Origin: Bacteriovoracaceae bacterium UBA4096
GTDB taxonomy: Bacteria > Bdellovibrionota > Bacteriovoracia > Bacteriovoracales > Bacteriovoracaceae
NCBI GenBank assembly: GCA_002381945.1
Contig: DFXY01000033.1
Coordinates: 1,380 to 33,807, forward strand
Reading direction: 5' to 3'
DNA length: 32,428 nt
Below the pieces are notes generated by a model. The model was not told the DNA's origin and did not search any database. It was given only the letters and a program-made list of their open reading frames with translations. Position 1 is the stretch's first letter. Each line of letters begins with the position of its first letter. Made by a program: the position numbers and the translations under genes. Positions 14,662-22,779 of this stretch are shown piece after piece.

Positions 14662-16146
14662 ATGAAAGAAATTAAGTTGTTCATTAATGGCGAGTTCAGA
14701 ACATCTGAGAAAAGCTTTAATTCAGAAAATCCTGCAACTGGTGAAGCCGTGGCCAAAGTTTACCTGCCTTCACAAAAAGATATTGATGATGCCGTAGATG
14801 CAGCAGACGTCGCTTTTTATTCACCTGAGTGGCGAGGAATGGATCAGAATAAACGAGCTGAGATATTAGAAAAAATTTCTGAAAAATTAAAAGAGCGCCG
14901 AAATGAATTAACCGAGCTTGAAATTGCTGACTCAGGATCATGTGTCAGGAAGGCCAAGGCCGATGTCCACAATGCCGCTTCTTATTTTAAAGTTCTGGCA
15001 GGCCAGCTCCGTAAATTTCAATTCGAGGTGAAGGATGAAAGCGCTTCCCGAGCTGGTTTCTCACATAATTATAAAGTTTATGAGCCAGTGGGTGTTTGCG
15101 CTCAGATTATTCCATGGAACTTCCCTCTGGTTATGGCCGCCTGGAAAATTGGCCCGGTGATCGCTTCTGGTTGCACAACGGTTCTTAAAAGTGCTCAGGA
15201 AACTCCGATCACGGCCAGCATTCTGGCAGAAATTCTTAATGAAGCTGGATTACCTAAGGGAGTGGTCAATATCATCACTGGCGGTGCTACAGAAGGCGAA
15301 TACCTGCTTAAAAATTCCAAAGTCAGGAAAGTGGCCTTCACGGGATCAACTGGAGTGGGCCGTAAAATTATGGAAGCAGCAGGTCCTAGACTGCAAAACC
15401 TCTCTCTCGAATTAGGCGGAAAATCAGCGAATATCGTCCTGGATGATGCCGATTTATCCATTGCTGTGGATGGGGCCCTTTACGCTTTTCTTTATCACTC
15501 AGGTCAGGCCTGTGATTCAGGCACAAGACTCTTTGTTGAAGAAAAAATTTATCCCGTTTTCAAAGATGCTCTGGTTAAACGTGTAGCAGACGTTAAAGTG
15601 GGATCTCCCAATGATCCAAATACCGGTTACGGCCCTGTTATCAATAAAAAGCAATTTGATACCATCATGAATTATATTGAAACTACTAAGAAAGAAGGCG
15701 GAAAGCTTCTCTTCGGTGGTGCAAGGCAAACCGGTGACGGACTGGACAAGGGTTACTTTATTCAACCGACACTGTTTGAAGTCACACCAGATCAGACGAT
15801 TTTTAATGAAGAAATTTTCGGGCCGGTTTTGGCCATTACTCCAGTTAAGAATGAAGCCGAAGCAATTAAACTTGCCAATAAATCTATCTATGGTCTGGCC
15901 GGTGCTGTCTGGTCAAAGAATCAAGAACGGGCAATGAAAGTTGCAAGACAACTTGAAACCGGAACAGTTTGGATTAATGAGTATCATCTACTTAATCCAG
16001 GGATGCCTTTTGGTGGTTATAAGCAATCAGGCTTGGGAAGAGAGATGGGTGAAGAAGGTCTTAAGGCCTATCTTGAAGTCAAACATCTTTGGGTATCGGA
16101 TTGTGATGAAAGAGCTAAGAAGCCCTGGTTTGATGCTATCTTTTAA
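14662..16146 (+). CDS. NAD(P)-dependent aldehyde dehydrogenase
   Basis: A 494-residue member of the ALDH superfamily, full length. Cofactor and catalytic motifs are intact: IIPWNFPLVMAAWK, the FTGSTGVG nucleotide-binding turn, LELGGKSAN with general base E250, and GQACDSGTR with nucleophile C284; the C-terminal region has NEEIFGPVLAITP and MPFGGYKQSGLGRE. The substrate is not readable from sequence. Placement after paaJ suggests an aldehyde of phenylacetate metabolism, such as phenylacetaldehyde or the ring-opened semialdehyde-CoA normally handled by PaaZ; general aldehyde detoxification is the alternative. An AAGGAG ribosome site precedes the ATG. It ends at a strong palindromic terminator. 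Confidence 0.9.
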   Translation: MKEIKLFINGEFRTSEKSFNSENPATGEAVAKVYLPSQKDIDDAVDAADVAFYSPEWRGMDQNKRAEILEKISEKLKERRNELTELEIADSGSCVRKAKADVHNAASYFKVLAGQLRKFQFEVKDESASRAGFSHNYKVYEPVGVCAQIIPWNFPLVMAAWKIGPVIASGCTTVLKSAQETPITASILAEILNEAGLPKGVVNIITGGATEGEYLLKNSKVRKVAFTGSTGVGRKIMEAAGPRLQNLSLELGGKSANIVLDDADLSIAVDGALYAFLYHSGQACDSGTRLFVEEKIYPVFKDALVKRVADVKVGSPNDPNTGYGPVINKKQFDTIMNYIETTKKEGGKLLFGGARQTGDGLDKGYFIQPTLFEVTPDQTIFNEEIFGPVLAITPVKNEAEAIKLANKSIYGLAGAVWSKNQERAMKVARQLETGTVWINEYHLLNPGMPFGGYKQSGLGREMGEEGLKAYLEVKHLWVSDCDERAKKPWFDAIF

Positions 16147-16156
16147 AGTCGTATGA

Positions 16157-16181
16157 GGGGGAGGATATCCTCCCCCGTTTT
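16157..16181 (+). terminator. Terminator after the aldehyde dehydrogenase gene
   Basis: A perfect 20-base palindrome with arms GGGGGAGGAT and ATCCTCCCCC (16157-16176) is followed by GTTTT. It lies between convergent genes; the T-rich tail favours the plus strand. Confidence 0.75.
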
Positions 16182-17592
16182 AAAATTGAATTGAATTCGC
16201 AATATCTTCCAGCTTCAAGTAATTCAGCCCTTCCCGACTCAGCTTTTTTTCCGTCTCTCTTAAATTCTGTTTAAATTTAGTCACTGATTTTTGCAGCTCA
16301 GGATCTTTAAAATCATAATGAGCATCAATCAGCCTGGTCAGTACAGTCGGGCCAAAAAACAGTTTCATTGCCAGCTTATATCTCATTAAATCCACCGGAC
16401 TTTGCAACTTTTTAAGTGGTCGCATTTTAGTTGCTTTGGTAGGCGGCTCCTGTCTGATTCGAAGAGGAACTTTACGCAGATCCATTTGCCCGTAGTTATG
16501 ATGATCAATCGTGTGTCCCACCGTCACATCCCAGATATAGTAACTCACGACTTCAGTCAGGGTTTTTCCTTTCCAAATATCTTCGCTGTCAGGGAAACCG
16601 GGAATCCAGGCATTAATGTAGTCTGCCCAGTTATTAACGTGAATATCATTTTTAGGAATCGTCATGAGAACTTCATTCACAAACTGATAAATCGTCTCAT
16701 AATATGCATCTAAAAAAACTCCGTATCCAGAATAAATTTTAGGTGGCCTGCGAGGATAAGTATAAGGAGGGTAAGAATCATTATTCCTGATTCCCCGGTA
16801 ACCTTCAACTAAAAGATCCCGGATACCATTATAGGGCCCTGGAAAAGGAGCATAAGTTTTCCACCATTTATCATTGTGAAGAAGAGACATTTTGAAATTC
16901 AGCACGGCATTTTCAAGAGGTAAAGTGAACTGCATATGCTCATGCAGTAGTTTAAACAGGACGTGTTCTTTGGGGAGAGCAGTTTTAGTAATAGCATTAA
17001 TGCTATCAAGAGGAAAATGTTGGAGTGGATGAACCACCATAGTGGCACAGAGGGCCCCTCCTTGCAGAACAAAATATTTGGCCAGTTTCCAGGCGTCCCC
17101 ATCAGTCGGTTCAATAATCGAAGCGGACTTTTCCATCCAGATACAAAGAACTTTGAAATTCCCGGGAGAAGATTCTTCCAGCAAAGTTTTAGTGGGTGAA
17201 ACCCAGATGCCTTTAAAAGTTTCAACCACTCTAACCGGATCCAGATCAACCACAAAATATTTTTTTCCAGTTTCCATGTAAGGAGAAAATATTTTTTTAT
17301 CCAATTCATCAAGATTTGGTGTGATGAATCTGGCCATCATTGAGTTGGTTAAATATTCGTGAAATTCATCATCAGATACTTCTTTTAGGCCAGGTCTAAA
17401 CAGACTTAATAAAAAGTAGATGGGAGTCAGTAGAGGCCAAAGGATAACAAAACGCGCTCCGATTCTTAACCACCATTCAATCCATTCTCTTATGGGAAGA
17501 TGGATAACTCCTGGAGCTTCATCATAAGGGTGATCAGGACACGGTTGCGGCCAGGGGCCTTTCCTTCCATACAGAAAATCATTGGGATTCAT
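16180..17592 (-). CDS. Divergent lipoxygenase-like protein
   Basis: A 470-residue protein taken from the ATG at 17592, which has a GAGGTG ribosome site; the frame extends to 17649 but without one. Lipoxygenase landmarks occur in order: AKYFVLQGGALCATMVVHP, the His pair H188/H192 (HPLQH), then HVLFKLLHEHMQFTLPLENAV, which parallels HPIYKLLTPHYRNNMNINAL of plant lipoxygenase. WDVTVGHTIDHHNYGQM carries the second His pair H360/H364, like the ALHAAVNFGQ region. The C-terminal helix ends ANSIQF, like PNSISI. Oddities: HxxxH replaces HxxxxH, two extra residues precede GQ, and the last residue is Phe rather than Ile. Residues 47-65 are hydrophobic and may bind membrane. Activity is unproven. Confidence 0.72.
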   Translation of the reverse strand: MNPNDFLYGRKGPWPQPCPDHPYDEAPGVIHLPIREWIEWWLRIGARFVILWPLLTPIYFLLSLFRPGLKEVSDDEFHEYLTNSMMARFITPNLDELDKKIFSPYMETGKKYFVVDLDPVRVVETFKGIWVSPTKTLLEESSPGNFKVLCIWMEKSASIIEPTDGDAWKLAKYFVLQGGALCATMVVHPLQHFPLDSINAITKTALPKEHVLFKLLHEHMQFTLPLENAVLNFKMSLLHNDKWWKTYAPFPGPYNGIRDLLVEGYRGIRNNDSYPPYTYPRRPPKIYSGYGVFLDAYYETIYQFVNEVLMTIPKNDIHVNNWADYINAWIPGFPDSEDIWKGKTLTEVVSYYIWDVTVGHTIDHHNYGQMDLRKVPLRIRQEPPTKATKMRPLKKLQSPVDLMRYKLAMKLFFGPTVLTRLIDAHYDFKDPELQKSVTKFKQNLRETEKKLSREGLNYLKLEDIANSIQF

Positions 17593-17606
17593 CAAGCACC
17601 TCAATT

Positions 17607-17637
17607 TAAAAAAGGAAGACCCACCTTTCGGTGGGTC
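17607..17637 (-). terminator. Terminator of the flagellin gene
   Basis: GACCCACC (17618-17625) and GGTGGGTC (17630-17637) form an 8-bp stem; on the minus strand the loop is GAAA and it is followed by TTCC and seven T. It lies between flagellin and the downstream lipoxygenase-like gene, so flagellin is probably monocistronic. Confidence 0.85.
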
Positions 17638-17673
17638 CCCTTTGTTCACTTAAATGCAGGTAGAGAGTATAAA

Positions 17674-18507
17674 TTAACCAATAAGTTTAAGAGCATTCTG
17701 GCCACTCATGTTTGCCTGAGCTAGAACTGAAGTACCAGCAGCACTTAGAATGTCGTTTTTCGCTTTAGTAGCAGTTGCATCAGCATAATCCACATCACGG
17801 ATTCGAGAGTTAGCTGCTGACAAGTTTTCAACGTTAGTCTGCAAGTTGTTAGATGTAGAGACTAAACGGTTCTGAATACCACCGAGGAAAGCTCGCTGAC
17901 CAGAAACTTTCTCAATCGCTGAATCAAGAGCGCTTAGAGAATCCTGTGAACCAGATTTAGTAGAAACATCCAGTTCATTTACACCAAGACTATCAAGACG
18001 AGAGTTCACCTGACTTGCATCATATGAAATTCTATCCTGGAAAGCATCGTTGTTTGCACCGATCTGGAAGTCATACATGTCGCCTTCACCGTTAAGTAGC
18101 TTCTTACCGTTGAATTCTGTAACTTGTGAAATACGCTCAAGTTCAAGCTTAAGGTTTTGGTATTCCATGTTTGTCATACCACGCTCGACATCACCAACAG
18201 TATCAGAAGCTGTTTGTACTGCAAGTTCACGCATACGAGTTAAGATTGAAGATACTTCATTCAAACCACCTTCAGCAGTTTGAACCATTGAAATACCGTC
18301 GTTGGCGTTACGATCAGCTTGTTTCAATGAACGAATGTTAGATTTTAGTTTTTCAGAAATCGCGAGACCGGCTGCATCGTCAGCGGCTTTTGTGATCCGC
18401 GTACCTGATGATAGTTTTGCCAGGTTGCTTTCTGATTCTCTGTTGTTGATACCCAAAGTTCTTTGAGCAGCAATTGAAGAAACGTTTGTGTTAATACGGA
18501 AACCCAT
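17674..18507 (-). CDS. fliC: Flagellin
   Basis: A 277-residue flagellin consisting almost only of the conserved D0/D1 helical ends. The N-terminal domain starts GFRINTNVSSIAAQRTL and contains LSSGTRITKAADDAAGLAIS and DGISMVQTAEGGLNEV. The C-terminal domain ends TSVLAQANMSGQNALKLIG. The variable centre is short, typical of flagellins in sheathed or multi-flagellin filaments such as those of Bdellovibrio. It assembles as the external filament through the flagellar export apparatus. A strong AAGGAGG ribosome site precedes the ATG. Other flagellin copies are expected elsewhere, but none lies in this window. Confidence 0.96.
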   Translation of the reverse strand: MGFRINTNVSSIAAQRTLGINNRESESNLAKLSSGTRITKAADDAAGLAISEKLKSNIRSLKQADRNANDGISMVQTAEGGLNEVSSILTRMRELAVQTASDTVGDVERGMTNMEYQNLKLELERISQVTEFNGKKLLNGEGDMYDFQIGANNDAFQDRISYDASQVNSRLDSLGVNELDVSTKSGSQDSLSALDSAIEKVSGQRAFLGGIQNRLVSTSNNLQTNVENLSAANSRIRDVDYADATATKAKNDILSAAGTSVLAQANMSGQNALKLIG

Positions 18508-18715
18508 GAAATCCTCCTTGGTTTATACCCTCATCCATTCCGTGATGATCAGTTCTCAAACCTTGAGAGACTAGATAAGCTTCCTGCTTAAAAGTGAAAT
18601 TTTTAGTCTACACATTTGTGATAGACAGAGGTCTTTTCGGAGTACGCAATCCTAACTTAAGAGCAATTTTAAAATTATTTCAAGTATTTATCCCGACTAG
18701 TTTAATCCGCTGTTA
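18508..18715 (-). promoter_or_regulatory. Flagellin leader with hairpins and a possible sigma28-like promoter
   Basis: Between the flagellin ATG and the divergent receiver gene lie 276 bases without a gene. Two small hairpins are visible: TCTCAA/TTGAGA with a 3-base loop (18554-18568) and TAAGC/GCTTA (18576-18590). On the minus strand, TAAC, a 16-base gap and CGGGATAA (18688-18715) loosely resemble the flagellar sigma28 consensus. The promoter call is weak. Confidence 0.3.
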
Positions 18716-18748
18716 CAACTAAAATCATATCTTTCAAGAGCTTATACG

Positions 18749-18777
18749 TTTTCAGATTAATGCCCGACTGCTATCAT
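18749..18777 (+). promoter_or_regulatory. Candidate promoter of a leaderless receiver-domain gene
   Basis: TTTTCA (18749-18754), a 17-base spacer and TATCAT (18772-18777) fit a sigma70-type promoter. The ATG of the next gene is only seven bases after the -10, where transcription would start, and no Shine-Dalgarno precedes it. Confidence 0.4.
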
Positions 18778-18783
18778 TGATTA

Positions 18784-19131
18784 ATGAACTACTCCAATCC
18801 CATCCTGATTTGTGATGATAACCAAGAATTTCGGGCCTTAGTCCGGGACATGCTGACTAAAAACGGATTTTTCCATGTTATGGAAGCAGCATCCGGTGAA
18901 GAAGCGATTGAGATTTTAAGAGTGAAAAAAGATTATTTTGTTCTGATGAATTCCAGACAAGTGACTCCTGAGATCACCGATTACTTACTCGGTCAAAATA
19001 ATTATATTGTTTTTGCAGATAATGCAGATCCGCTCACACTTTCACTCTCAGCAAGGTTAGGTGTCAACCACATCATGTCTTATCCATTTCATTCAAAGAA
19101 ACTCATGGATAAGATTCACTCCCTGCTTTAA
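18784..19131 (+). CDS. Stand-alone pseudo-receiver domain protein
   Basis: A 115-residue single-domain protein with the response-regulator receiver fold: PILICDDNQEFRALVRDML at the N-terminus with the acidic pair D11/D12, then AASGEEAIEIL. The phosphorylation machinery is lost: the acceptor position in DYFVLMNS is Asn56 instead of Asp, the conserved Thr/Ser position reads Ala78 in IVFAD, and the conserved Lys before Pro-Phe is Tyr100 in MSYPFH. It therefore probably cannot be phosphorylated in the usual way and may act as a binding module. It is divergent from flagellin, so a motility role is possible. Its 3' end overlaps the phosphoesterase gene by 4 bases. Confidence 0.8.
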   Translation: MNYSNPILICDDNQEFRALVRDMLTKNGFFHVMEAASGEEAIEILRVKKDYFVLMNSRQVTPEITDYLLGQNNYIVFADNADPLTLSLSARLGVNHIMSYPFHSKKLMDKIHSLL

Positions 19132-20273
19132 TGATATTCTGAATATGGCAGATTATTAATTCCCATCCAGTACTTAAGATCAACTTCGACATTCTTATCA
19201 AAGTCCTCGATTTCGTAATCAAGTTTTTTAACCAGGATCTTAGCATAGGTAAGCGCATTACCGTTATTCCACTGACCAAGATCCAGATTCACCATTCTTG
19301 TCCACGTACCGGTATTGATAAAAATAGTTCCATCATTGAATATTCTTAAAGTGGGATTATGAGTATGACCTACGATCAACACCCTGGATTCAGTATTCTT
19401 CTCAAAGAACTGCCTTGTTAGTGATTCATAGTCCTGAAATAGTTCCAGCTCACGAAAAAGATCTTCCAACACTTGTCGCAAACTACGTTTTACCATGTAG
19501 AAATGCCAAAACCTGACCATGACAAAATAATAAAAATTAGAAAGCATAAAACGAACAGTGAAGAAAGTATCAAAAAGAATCCCATGAATCATGAAATGCT
19601 TAATTGGCCTTACGGCATTGATGAAGCTTCTTTCTTGCTTATATTTATTAATGACATTCGTGACATAGTAAGAACCCCATGGCGGAATGAAGTACTTTTC
19701 ACCGTTTAACGTTTCCACCACTGCATTTTCCTGATCAAACTGGTGGGCCCGTTCATATTGGTGACCATGCTGAATACAAACTCCCTTGGTAGGAATGTGA
19801 GTTGAAATAGAGTTGGACAATATGAAATTCTTACGTAATTCCCCAAAGTAAGACAGGAACTTTTCTTTCATAGAATCAAAGACAAATTCAGCATCGTGAT
19901 TGCCGATTATATAAACAATGCGCTTGTTGGGCTTAGATAAAAAATTCTTAAGGGCTTCCAGCACTCCTGAGTGAGCTTTCATGATCATCTTAAGCTTTGC
20001 AAGTGCGGCCGTCTCACTCCAGAATTCATCATCATAAAATTCGACATAAGGTACGGCCAGGAAATCCAGGAAATCGCCGTTTATCACCAGCTCGACTTCA
20101 ATCTCCTGATAATCCCCCATCGAGTAATAATTCAAAAAATCAATCAGCTCATTATCATAATGAAAATCTTCGAGAAGATTTCTCTTCCCCTTCATCATCT
20201 TGCCGGCCGAAAGGTGCAGGTCGGAAATGACTAGAATGACTTTTTGAACATTATTTTTTTGATGGGATTTCAT
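19128..20273 (-). CDS. Calcineurin-like metallophosphoesterase
   Basis: A 381-residue protein taken from the ATG at 20273 (a TTG five codons upstream is in frame). The five metallophosphoesterase blocks are present: SDLHLS (D18, H20), NGDFLD, GNHD, HGHQ and GHTH, which together bind a two-metal centre. Between the HGH and GHTH blocks is an insertion of about 110 residues rich in aromatic and hydrophobic residues (FYYFVMVRFWHFYMV), which could touch the membrane. The layout resembles UDP-2,3-diacylglucosamine pyrophosphatase-type or uncharacterised phosphoesterases; the substrate is unknown. It overlaps the preceding small gene by 23 bases and is last in an operon with uvrB. Confidence 0.87.
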   Translation of the reverse strand: MKSHQKNNVQKVILVISDLHLSAGKMMKGKRNLLEDFHYDNELIDFLNYYSMGDYQEIEVELVINGDFLDFLAVPYVEFYDDEFWSETAALAKLKMIMKAHSGVLEALKNFLSKPNKRIVYIIGNHDAEFVFDSMKEKFLSYFGELRKNFILSNSISTHIPTKGVCIQHGHQYERAHQFDQENAVVETLNGEKYFIPPWGSYYVTNVINKYKQERSFINAVRPIKHFMIHGILFDTFFTVRFMLSNFYYFVMVRFWHFYMVKRSLRQVLEDLFRELELFQDYESLTRQFFEKNTESRVLIVGHTHNPTLRIFNDGTIFINTGTWTRMVNLDLGQWNNGNALTYAKILVKKLDYEIEDFDKNVEVDLKYWMGINNLPYSEYH

Positions 20274-20601
20274 AAGCCTTTTTGCCAAACATCAATGGAA
20301 CTTCCTGAAAAGCAGGGCTAACAGGTATAAATACGACTGGTTCTGAAGTTTTATTCTCTATTTCAATTGCTTCATTTTTTCCTGACTTAACGGCCACAAA
20401 CTTTAAGATTTTACTACCAACGACAAACTTACCAACCTGATCAGAAAGGGAACGGTTCTCAATCAAGACTGAGAATAGGGCCTTTTTCTTCACTGGTGAG
20501 AGTACTGACATGCTTCGGTCATTGATCTGGATGATAAAACCTTCTGTCTTGACTTGAGCAAAACTCAAAACAGGAAGTAATAATAAGAACCAGAACCTCA
20601 T
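20251..20601 (-). CDS. Small exported protein, function unknown
   Basis: A 116-residue protein with a typical signal peptide (MRFWFLLLLPVLSFAQ, cleavage after FA). The remaining 100 residues look like beta strands (FIIQINDRSMSVLSP, then GKFVVGSKILKFVAVKSG) with no cysteine and no recognised domain. The start overlaps the uvrB stop (ATGA) and the end overlaps the phosphoesterase start by 23 bases, so all three are likely translated from one message. The tight coupling argues that the ORF is real; the function is not known. Confidence 0.68.
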   Translation of the reverse strand: MRFWFLLLLPVLSFAQVKTEGFIIQINDRSMSVLSPVKKKALFSVLIENRSLSDQVGKFVVGSKILKFVAVKSGKNEAIEIENKTSEPVVFIPVSPAFQEVPLMFGKKAYEIPSKK

Positions 20602-22598
20602 AGCATAAACCTTAGTTCAGAAAGTTTTTTTATCTCATCCCGGAGCTTGGCCGCTTCCTCAAACTGGAGTCCCGTCGCCGCTTCCTTCATGAGTTGTTTT
20701 AGCTCTTTAATTTTAGCATCAATTGCTTCAGGGGAAAGCTTTTGCTCGGAAATTTCTTTAACTCGCCCTTTCTTGTCGGACTTTTTCGTTCCTCTCAGGA
20801 TCTCGATCACCCCGCCACTGACCTTTTTATTAACCGTCGTAGGAGTCAGGCCATGTTTTTGGTTGTATTCGGTTTGTTTGATCCTGCGTTCTGCAGTCAC
20901 TTTCATTGCTTCGTTTATGCTGGGAGTTCTCTTGAACCCATATAGGATGACTCTGCCTTCTGAATTGCGGGCGGCCCGGCCAATCGTCTGAACGAGTGAG
21001 CGAGTTGATCGCAAGAAACCTTCCTTATCAGCATCCAGAATTCCTACTAAGGCCACTTCTGGAATATCCAGACCCTCTCTTAAAAGGTTAATCCCCACCA
21101 GAATGTCAAATTCCCCTAAACGCAAGTCCCGCAGAATCTCCATCCTCTCCAGTGTATCAATGTCTGAATGCAGGTATTTAATCCGCATTCCCACGCCCCT
21201 ATAGAAAGATGTTAATTCCTCTGCTAGTCGCTTTGTGAGAGTGGTAATCAGGACTCGATACCCCTGAGCAATAACTTTCTTGGCCTCAATGAGCATGTCA
21301 TCGACTTGATTTTTAGCATCTTTAAATTCGATAACTGGATCTAGAAGACCAGTAGGGCGGATAATCTGCTCAGCATACTCTCCACCCGTCTTTTGAAGTT
21401 CATAATCGGCCGGTGTGGCCGAAACAAAAAGCACCTGATCAAGCTTAGATTCAAATTCAGGGAAATTAAGAGGCCTGTTATCCAATGCACTCGGTAATCT
21501 GAAACCATAATTGACCAGATTCATTTTTCGGGCACGATCCCCTTTATACATTCCACCCACTTGAGGAATAGAAACATGGGACTCATCCACAATCAGGAGA
21601 AAATCTTTTTTAAAATAATCCAATAGAGTAAAAGGTGGCTCCCCTGCTTTATTGCCTGCCAAATGCCGTGAGTAATTTTCAATCCCCGGACAAAAACCCA
21701 TCTCTTCCATCATCTCAAGGTCCAGCAAAGTTCTTTGCTGCAAACGCTGCTCTTCCACCAGCTTATTTTCATCTTTAAGTTGAGAGAGTCTTTCACGGAG
21801 TTCTAACTTGATATTTTCAATGGCAGATTTCATCTTATCTTTACCGACCACATAATGGCTCTTAGGATAAATATCAACCCGGTTTAATGCTTGAATGACT
21901 TTCCCACGCAGTGGATCCACAATAAAAAGTCCATCAATGACATCATCAAAGAATTCAATTCGTACTACCTGAGAGTCTTCATAAGCAGGAAAGACCTCAA
22001 CAATATCTCCTCTCACCCGAAAAGTGCCTCGATGAAAATCCATATCATTTCTTTGATATTGAATTTCCACTAAACGTTTAAGGAGCTCATCCCTTTCCAT
22101 CTTATCTTGAGTGAACAGCATGATCCTCTGATTGAAATACTCATCAGGAGCACCGATACCATAGATACAACTGACAGACGCCACAACGATGACATCCTCT
22201 CTGGCAAATAATGACCGAGTAGTTGAATGCCTGAGTTTCTCTATTTCATCATTAATGGCCGAATCTTTTTCAATATAAGTATCTGATCCCGGAACATAGG
22301 CTTCAGGCTGGTAATAATCATAATAAGAGACAAAATACTCAACAGCATTATGAGGAAAGAATTCCTTAAATTCAGCGAATAACTGAGCTGCCAGGGTTTT
22401 ATTGGGTGCCAGAATAAGAGTCTTTTTACCAAGGCTCTGGATCACGTTTGCCATGGCAAAGGTTTTTCCCGAACCTGTTACCCCTAAAAGGGTTTGAAAA
22501 TTCTTCTTACTTTTAAAGCCAGTTGTCAGTTGATCGATGGCAACTGGTTGATCTCCGGTAGGTTTAAAAAGAGACTCTAGGTTGAATTTTGCTGTCAT
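20598..22598 (-). CDS. uvrB: UvrABC system protein B
   Basis: A 666-residue UvrB, the damage-verification helicase-like subunit of nucleotide excision repair, which is loaded by UvrA and then recruits UvrC. Walker A is GVTGSGKT (residues 39-46). The beta-hairpin that probes the strands reads YYDYYQPEAYVPGSDTYIEKD. Motif II is LLIVDESH, motif III SATPADYE, and VQTIGRAARNSEGRV is motif VI. The C-terminal UVR motif that binds UvrC lies in LQFEEAAKLRDEIKKL. Length and all motifs are normal. It leads a three-gene operon. Confidence 0.98.
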   Translation of the reverse strand: MTAKFNLESLFKPTGDQPVAIDQLTTGFKSKKNFQTLLGVTGSGKTFAMANVIQSLGKKTLILAPNKTLAAQLFAEFKEFFPHNAVEYFVSYYDYYQPEAYVPGSDTYIEKDSAINDEIEKLRHSTTRSLFAREDVIVVASVSCIYGIGAPDEYFNQRIMLFTQDKMERDELLKRLVEIQYQRNDMDFHRGTFRVRGDIVEVFPAYEDSQVVRIEFFDDVIDGLFIVDPLRGKVIQALNRVDIYPKSHYVVGKDKMKSAIENIKLELRERLSQLKDENKLVEEQRLQQRTLLDLEMMEEMGFCPGIENYSRHLAGNKAGEPPFTLLDYFKKDFLLIVDESHVSIPQVGGMYKGDRARKMNLVNYGFRLPSALDNRPLNFPEFESKLDQVLFVSATPADYELQKTGGEYAEQIIRPTGLLDPVIEFKDAKNQVDDMLIEAKKVIAQGYRVLITTLTKRLAEELTSFYRGVGMRIKYLHSDIDTLERMEILRDLRLGEFDILVGINLLREGLDIPEVALVGILDADKEGFLRSTRSLVQTIGRAARNSEGRVILYGFKRTPSINEAMKVTAERRIKQTEYNQKHGLTPTTVNKKVSGGVIEILRGTKKSDKKGRVKEISEQKLSPEAIDAKIKELKQLMKEAATGLQFEEAAKLRDEIKKLSELRFML

Positions 22599-22675
22599 AA
22601 TTTAACTCTTGCCAAAAGGCCGCGGTTCTTGAGAGATTAGTTCAAAGTTTTTCACGCTAGGACTGAATTTATGGG

Positions 22676-22705
22676 TATGATGCCTCTCTGCATCAAGACA
22701 TTTTT
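22676..22705 (+). promoter_or_regulatory. Leader element of the pyr operon: -10-like motif and small hairpin
   Basis: TATGAT (22676-22681) overlaps an inverted repeat TGATGC/GCATCA with a 6-base loop (22678-22695), followed five bases later by TTTTT. It could be a promoter/operator or a weak attenuator about 75 bases ahead of pyrB. A well-matched -35 was not found. The rest of 22599-22779 shows no gene. Confidence 0.3.
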
Positions 22706-22779
22706 CCACGCCTTCCCCTCATTAGTCTATTCTATTCTCTTTAATTCATATTCAACTACTTTCAATCCCTGGGAGGAGA

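Noticed and set aside
15195..15461. ORFs in other frames within the aldehyde dehydrogenase, carB, uvrB and pst genes
   Set aside because: They lie wholly inside genes with strong family motifs and show no domain, ribosome site or operon context.
16157..16176. GGGGGAGGAT palindrome as a protein-binding operator
   Set aside because: It lies between two convergent gene ends and is followed by GTTTT, so a terminator is the simpler explanation.
17593..17649. Upstream ATG of the lipoxygenase-like gene
   Set aside because: It would start inside the flagellin terminator region and has no ribosome site, whereas the ATG at 17592 has GAGGTG at good spacing.
20274..20288. TTG start of the phosphoesterase
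   Set aside because: The ATG at 20273 is only five codons downstream and gives a normal N-terminus before the first metal motif; the TTG would only lengthen the overlap.
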